A stretch of 9,752 nt of DNA, taken from the NCBI GenBank assembly GCA_947259605.1, contig CAMYMX010000087.1, positions 1 through 9,752 of the forward strand, written 5' to 3'. The position numbers and the translations under genes are program-made. The notes below the pieces were generated by a model. That model saw only the letters and a program-made list of their open reading frames with translations. It had not been told where the DNA came from and searched no databases. This document shows, piece by piece, positions 5,938-9,752 of the stretch (positions within the stretch are counted from its first letter, which is position 1; each line of letters opens with the position of its first letter). Source of the DNA: an uncultured Polyangiaceae bacterium (GTDB lineage: Bacteria > Myxococcota_A > Polyangia > Polyangiales > Houyiibacteriaceae).

Positions 5938-8490
5938 GGCGCGCAGGTCGCTAACGCCTTCGACACCTTCGCCGCGTTCGAGGATGTCGCCGCTCAGCTT
6001 GACGAGCTCGTAGTCTTGGAGAGCCTTGAGCGCCGTTTCGAGCTTGAGCTTCGACAACGACTCGCGGCGTTCGATTTCGCCTGCAAGGTACATCTGCTGC
6101 CCGAGCGCGAGGGTGCGCTTGTACCAATCTTTCTTCGGGATTGGCCCATCGAGCACGATTTCAGCGCCCCGCAGCGCGAGCAAATAGCTTTCGAAGAAGG
6201 TCTGGAGCATCACCGCGTATCGTTCGAGCCTGTGCCGCATCGCGCCTTCGGTTGCTTGCGCATAGCCCTCGCGGACTTCGATCTCGCCAGACTCCACCAT
6301 GTCTCGGAGCGCATCTTCGAAGATTTGGTCGAATGTGGCATCCGTACGGTAGATGAATTCATGCTTGAAGACCCGTGAAAGCTGCTGGACACGGTCGTTG
6401 AGTCGCGCGATGTCGACCCATTGATCCATGTCGACCAGCAGCCCGGCCGCGATCAAAGCACGCGGCACGAAGAAGTGGATGATCGTATTTTGGTAGTACT
6501 CGAGGGCGATCCGGCGCTCCGAATCGATCGTGTAGATCGGCTCGGGGCCCGTGTCGTGAGCGACGATGAGCCGCGCGTCCAGGAACAGGTGGAGGGCTTC
6601 GTCGATCGTGTCTTCCCGGATGCGCGCATCTCCGATTCGTAACTGATGGGCGATCCTGGCGTCCATGGCATCGAGCGTGGCGAGGAGATCCTGGCAAGCG
6701 GTGAGCAGTGAGGCCCGCGTCATTCCGCGTTTCTGGTGACTGAGGAGCGCGGTGGCCACGAGCGCCGTCGGCGTCACTACGGTGACCTCGTTGATCGAGT
6801 ACATCACCTTGTGCGCCAGGGCGCGGACGGCGTTCCGCTTTTGATCTGATGTGATGGCGCCGGCCGTCGGTAATACGCTGTTCCCGCGCTTCAGAATGTC
6901 CTCGGTAAACTCGTCGAAGTCGATGATCTCGCCGAACTGAACGTAGAGCCTGCCCCATTTTGACCGAAGGACACTCGAGCTCTTGATCAAGTCTCCGACA
7001 TTCTCCGATTGCTTGTCCCCGCCCGAGAGCTCGTGGACGAAGGAGCGCTCCTCGATGATGCGCTCGTACCCAATCGAAATTGGAACGAGCTTGACTTTCG
7101 TACCCCGAAGCTTCGATGCCGAGTCGACGACCATCGAGAGCAGGCCATACTTTGGGGGAAGGGCTTTTCCCGTCCGCGAACGGCCTCCTTCGAGGAAAAA
7201 CTCGACTGTAAAGCCTTCTGCGATGAGTTTTCGCACGTAAGCTTCGACGAGCACGGGGTAGAGCGAATCCTCATGAAAGCTGCGGCGAATGAAGAACGCG
7301 CCACCGCGTCGAAGGAGAACGCCAATGGGCCAAAAGCTCAGGTTCTCTCCGGCGGCGATCAGGGGGGGCATCAGCGCATGACCGTAAAGCATGTCGCTCA
7401 GGACGAGGTAGTCGATATGGCTCTTGTGGCTGGGCAGGAGAACGAGCGAGGCGTCGCGGGCGGCCTCGCGAACTCGTTCGACGCCTTCTTTGTCGATCAC
7501 GACCCCGTCGTACATCTTCGACCAAACCCAGGTGAGGAACCGGTGCATCACGTCCACCACGAACAAGCTCGGCTTGGCGCAAAGCTTTCGTAGCTGTTTG
7601 TGGGCGATACTCTCGGCCTTCGCGTACGAAATCCCCTTTTCTGCCGCATACTGCTCGATGTGCGTCCGGACCCGAGGGCTGCGCAGGAGCTCGTCCTGGA
7701 TGCGAGCGGTCGTCTTTTTCATCGGGCCGATGATGACTGCCCGGTCGCGCTCCATTCGCCGGAGCAGCGCGTAGCGGACCTTGTCGGCGGCGTCGGCGTC
7801 CGTGAGCTCGGGGTTCTTTTCGAGAAATTCCTGGAGGCTGAAAGGCTCTCCCGAACGCAGCTTGGCGTCCCGGTAGTTCAACAGGAACTGACAGAACACG
7901 CGCACCCGGCCCGGCCACTGCACCGGGCCGAACAGCAGGTCGAGGAGGCTCGGGCTCGCGGTCCCAGCCTGTTTGCTCCAGACGAAAGTCTGCGGAACCA
8001 GAAGGATCGGCTGCGGGTTGATGCGCTGTTTTGCGACGAGAGTCTCGATGAGATCGACTTCGAGCTCACGGCCACGGCGAGCCTGGCTGCCAAACTTCGG
8101 CGGCCGTCTCAGGAAGAGCAGCGCGCTATACCCGCCACCAACCGTTTGCTGTAGCGCCTCCGCTTCTGGGATCTGCCGCCTCAGACTCAATCGACGCTCG
8201 CCTTTGCCGAAGGGCTCGAGGATCCACAGTCCCAAATCGTTCACGAAGCGCACCAAGGGCAAGCCGAACTTCTTCAAGAGGAAGTCGAGGCAGAGGAAGT
8301 CTAGGAACGACAGAGACCGCATCACGTACACCACGACGCCCTGGCTCGCGGCCTCTCGCACGCCTCGGCTCCACTTTTCGTCGACTCGGATGTGCGCGAA
8401 GAAGCGCCGGTAGAGCCATCGCAGGATCGCGTTGGGCGAATAAGGCGCTGGCGTCGGTGACCGCCGCGCGAGCTCCGGCAGATTGGTCAT
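5905..8490 (-). CDS. plsB: Glycerol-3-phosphate 1-O-acyltransferase (PlsB type)
   Basis: This membrane-associated enzyme acylates position 1 of sn-glycerol-3-phosphate, the first step of phospholipid synthesis. The product has 861 residues (E. coli PlsB about 807). The acyltransferase motifs are in order and intact: motif I PSHKSHIDYL (353-362, catalytic His355-x4-Asp360), motif II GAFFIRR (397-403), motif III FLEGGRSRTGK (432-442) and motif IV VPISIGYE (469-476). Both the long N-terminal region (about 1-340) and the long C-terminal region (about 520-861) are characteristic of PlsB rather than of the short PlsC. It starts at ATG 8490 with a weak AGGG upstream. It lies 85 bp downstream of the secreted repeat protein on the same strand, and its 3' end runs 33 bp into the convergent DUF2400 gene. 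Several other open frames inside this region are shadows. Confidence 0.95.
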   Translation of the reverse strand: MTNLPELARRSPTPAPYSPNAILRWLYRRFFAHIRVDEKWSRGVREAASQGVVVYVMRSLSFLDFLCLDFLLKKFGLPLVRFVNDLGLWILEPFGKGERRLSLRRQIPEAEALQQTVGGGYSALLFLRRPPKFGSQARRGRELEVDLIETLVAKQRINPQPILLVPQTFVWSKQAGTASPSLLDLLFGPVQWPGRVRVFCQFLLNYRDAKLRSGEPFSLQEFLEKNPELTDADAADKVRYALLRRMERDRAVIIGPMKKTTARIQDELLRSPRVRTHIEQYAAEKGISYAKAESIAHKQLRKLCAKPSLFVVDVMHRFLTWVWSKMYDGVVIDKEGVERVREAARDASLVLLPSHKSHIDYLVLSDMLYGHALMPPLIAAGENLSFWPIGVLLRRGGAFFIRRSFHEDSLYPVLVEAYVRKLIAEGFTVEFFLEGGRSRTGKALPPKYGLLSMVVDSASKLRGTKVKLVPISIGYERIIEERSFVHELSGGDKQSENVGDLIKSSSVLRSKWGRLYVQFGEIIDFDEFTEDILKRGNSVLPTAGAITSDQKRNAVRALAHKVMYSINEVTVVTPTALVATALLSHQKRGMTRASLLTACQDLLATLDAMDARIAHQLRIGDARIREDTIDEALHLFLDARLIVAHDTGPEPIYTIDSERRIALEYYQNTIIHFFVPRALIAAGLLVDMDQWVDIARLNDRVQQLSRVFKHEFIYRTDATFDQIFEDALRDMVESGEIEVREGYAQATEGAMRHRLERYAVMLQTFFESYLLALRGAEIVLDGPIPKKDWYKRTLALGQQMYLAGEIERRESLSKLKLETALKALQDYELVKLSGDILERGEGVEGVSDLRALEPKLTGFLR

Positions 8491-8575
8491 CGCTGAATCG
8501 GACCCTAGCAGTGTGCGAGATCGGGTCGAGTATACGTAGTTTCGCTTGTATTCCGTTTTTTTATGGAAAGGCGAT
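8491..8575 (-). promoter_or_regulatory. AT-rich gap with possible plsB promoter
   Basis: This 85-bp gap is clearly richer in A+T than its surroundings between about 8529 and 8570. It contains, on the minus strand, TATACT (8529-8534; five of six matches to the -10 consensus). That would give a leader of about 30 bases for plsB. I see no good -35 at the right spacing. A run of seven to eight T on the plus strand (8555-8562) is not preceded by a GC stem, so I do not call a terminator. Confidence 0.25.
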
Positions 8576-9148
8576 TTAGAACTGCGCGCGAACGAGTCGG
8601 CGTTGCCCGGGGCGCAGATCGACGTCGTAGCGGCGTTCCTGGCCCCCCAGCCTAACCACGACCTGGTACTTTCCCGCGCTCAGCCGCGCGGCGACACCGC
8701 TGCCGAGGGTGCCAATGCGTTGGGTGCCGCGGTTGACCGTGACGAGTCCGGTGCCGCTTTGAGCCTTGCTCTCGATCCGAACTTCGAGCACCCCGGTCTT
8801 GAAGTCGACTGTGACCGGCGCGGTTTGTCCGGGCCGAACCTCGACGTCGACGACCTGCGAAGGATTGTCGACCGTGCCGTCCAACCTGACGGTGACCTTG
8901 CACTTTCCAGCTGGCACTGAAAGGATGGCGCCGCACGAGCCCGCGGCGACATCTTTTCCATTTTGCGTCACCGAAACCGTGCCGCGAGCGGGCGCACTGT
9001 TCTCGGTGACCGAACAGCGGATCTCCCCGGATTGCGCTTGGGCGCCTCCCACTGCAAAGAAGAGCGAGGCCGCGATCAACAAGGACGGCCGCGAGGTCCG
9101 GCGGAAGCGTGCCCGCGCCTCACCAACCGTTTGGATAAGAATTCTCAC
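8576..9148 (-). CDS. Secreted protein of two related beta-rich repeats (PEGA-like), function unknown
   Basis: I do not recognise a named family. The 190-residue product has a long basic N-terminus, a hydrophobic stretch (SLLIAASLFFAVGG) and an AQA-Q cleavage site near residue 39, so export is likely. The mature part is two similar units, about 41-116 and 118-190. Each ends with a matching series: VPAGKCKVTVRLDG then VDVEVRPGQ in the first, and LSAGKYQVVVRLGG then YDVDLRPGQ in the second. The xxAGxYxVxVxLxG pattern and beta-strand alternation resemble PEGA or carboxypeptidase-regulatory-like surface domains. Three cysteines (45, 72, 83) lie in the first unit only. The protein ends in Phe. GTG 9148 is supported by AGAAAGGG six bases upstream. 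Proximity to plsB may mean co-transcription, but the 85-bp gap could hold a separate promoter. Confidence 0.75.
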   Translation of the reverse strand: MRILIQTVGEARARFRRTSRPSLLIAASLFFAVGGAQAQSGEIRCSVTENSAPARGTVSVTQNGKDVAAGSCGAILSVPAGKCKVTVRLDGTVDNPSQVVDVEVRPGQTAPVTVDFKTGVLEVRIESKAQSGTGLVTVNRGTQRIGTLGSGVAARLSAGKYQVVVRLGGQERRYDVDLRPGQRRLVRAQF

Positions 9149-9169
9149 CGTTTACCCTTTCTAACCCAA

Positions 9170-9209
9170 TTCGAGCCCAGGGTGCACAGCCGATTGAGGA
9201 TGGCTCGAA
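9170..9209. repeat. 8-bp inverted repeat in the divergent intergenic region
   Basis: TTCGAGCC (9170-9177) and GGCTCGAA (9202-9209) are perfect inverted copies separated by 24 bases. They lie just upstream of the secreted-protein start and before the rplM promoter. They could be an operator pair or a weak hairpin; an 8-bp match in about 165 bp can also arise by chance. Confidence 0.25.
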
Positions 9210-9249
9210 AACCCAGCGTTTCCGCCGACCGCTGTCGCGCCGTGCCCGC

Positions 9250-9278
9250 TTGACACCAGCTAGACCGGCGGCTAGGAC
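9250..9278 (+). promoter_or_regulatory. Promoter for rplM
   Basis: A perfect TTGACA (9250-9255) is followed by exactly 17 bases and then TAGGAC (9273-9278), which keeps the T1, A2 and A5 positions of a -10 element. Transcription would begin near 9285, giving a leader of about 30 bases before the rplM ATG. Strong -35 matches are common for ribosomal protein genes in GC-rich genomes. Confidence 0.55.
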
Positions 9279-9283
9279 ACGCG

Positions 9284-9305
9284 CCCCTAAACGGGGTCTT
9301 AGGAG
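9284..9305 (+). promoter_or_regulatory. rplM leader: small GC hairpin and strong ribosome binding site
   Basis: CCCC (9284-9287) can pair with GGGG (9293-9296) across a five-base loop. AGGAG (9301-9305) follows, eight bases before ATG 9314, and is one of the best Shine-Dalgarno sites in the window. The hairpin would be complete in the mRNA only if transcription starts at or before 9284. L13 is known to control its own operon in E. coli, but nothing here proves that this hairpin does so. Confidence 0.45.
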
Positions 9306-9313
9306 CGTATCTC

Positions 9314-9742
9314 ATGGCTACCCAGAGTGCCAAAGCGTCTGAAATCGATCGCAAATGGTATGTCGTCGATGCCGCGGGCCAACCGCTTGGCCGCCTTGCG
9401 TCCAAAGTGGCCCACGTTCTTCGTGGCAAGCACCGTCCCGAGTACACGCCGCACGTCGACACCGGCGACTTCGTGATCGTCATCAACGCCGCCCAGGTCC
9501 GTCTCACGGGCAACAAGCTCGCGAACAAGCTCTACCAGCGTCACTCCGGTTACCCGGGCGGCCTCACCTCCGAGAGCTACGGTGACCTGCTCCAGCGCAA
9601 GCCGAGCTTTGTCGTCGAGCGCGCCGTCAAAGGCATGCTTCCCAAGAACAGCCTCGGCCGTCAGATGTTTCGCAAGCTGAAAGTCCACGCGGAAGGGACG
9701 CATCCCCACGTGGCGCAGCAGCCCGAGCCCTTTCCCCTTTGA
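9314..9742 (+). CDS. rplM: 50S ribosomal protein L13
   Basis: The product is a complete 142-residue L13, the same length as in E. coli. This is an early-assembly protein of the large subunit that binds 23S rRNA. Characteristic segments are RKWYVVDAAGQPLGRLASKVA (13-33), HVDTGDFVIVINA, RLTGNKL, YQRHSGYPGG, the block RAVKGMLPKNSLGRQMFRKLKVHAG-like (here ending HAEGTHPH), and the AQQPEP tail. The start at ATG 9314 has AGGAG at ideal spacing and a promoter upstream. It usually forms an operon with rpsI (S9), but only ten bases follow in the window, so rpsI cannot be seen. It is transcribed away from the secreted repeat-protein gene. Confidence 0.98.
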   Translation: MATQSAKASEIDRKWYVVDAAGQPLGRLASKVAHVLRGKHRPEYTPHVDTGDFVIVINAAQVRLTGNKLANKLYQRHSGYPGGLTSESYGDLLQRKPSFVVERAVKGMLPKNSLGRQMFRKLKVHAEGTHPHVAQQPEPFPL

Positions 9743-9752
9743 TCTCGAGAGA

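Noticed and set aside
7009..8154. Plus-strand open frames of 194 and 184 codons opposite plsB
   Set aside because: They are antisense to the conserved acyltransferase domain and the N-terminal PlsB region; no recognisable domains.
8551..8568. T-rich run between plsB and the secreted-protein gene as a terminator
   Set aside because: The only possible stem (TTCC/GGAA) encloses the T run, and there is no GC stem before it on either strand.

Overview
The window is high-GC bacterial chromosome with ordinary, dense housekeeping gene content. The gene order hpf - ptsN - hprK - rapZ - ptsH - ptsI, the pairing of HPr kinase with an EIIA-Ntr, and many GTG starts suggest a deltaproteobacterial-type organism (Myxococcota or a neighbouring phylum). 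That placement is inference from gene order and protein style, because no taxonomic marker was searched. I see no mobile element, CRISPR array, tRNA, rRNA or attachment site. No gene-free stretch exceeds about 170 bp.

Layout: (1) 2-4473, plus strand: a regulatory phosphotransferase (PTS) cluster. It holds the 3' end of a ribosome hibernation factor, then EIIA-Ntr, HPr kinase/phosphorylase, RapZ, HPr and Enzyme I. The last three junctions each overlap by the same 4 bases (GTGA), so hprK-rapZ-ptsH-ptsI look translationally coupled. No sugar permease (EIIB/EIIC) is present, so the likely phosphate path is PEP to EI to HPr to EIIA-Ntr, with HprK acting on the HPr serine. (2) 4478-5937: a minus-strand thioredoxin-fold lipoprotein, divergent from a TIGR02757/DUF2400 protein with endonuclease III-like features. 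(3) 5905-9148, minus strand: a large PlsB-type glycerol-3-phosphate acyltransferase and, upstream of it, a small secreted protein made of two related beta-rich repeats. (4) 9149-9313: a divergent intergenic region with a good promoter for rplM, followed by complete rplM (ribosomal protein L13) to the window end.

I found no convincing new multi-gene system. The points worth following are deviations inside known families. Enzyme I lacks about 16 residues, including the LGWRAIR-type motif of its PEP-binding domain, although the other catalytic residues are kept. RapZ has Arg for the Walker A Lys. The thioredoxin-fold lipoprotein has Asp and Ser in place of the CxxC cysteines. The DUF2400 protein keeps the catalytic-Asp motif and four-cysteine loop of endonuclease III but lacks a recognisable helix-hairpin-helix lysine.
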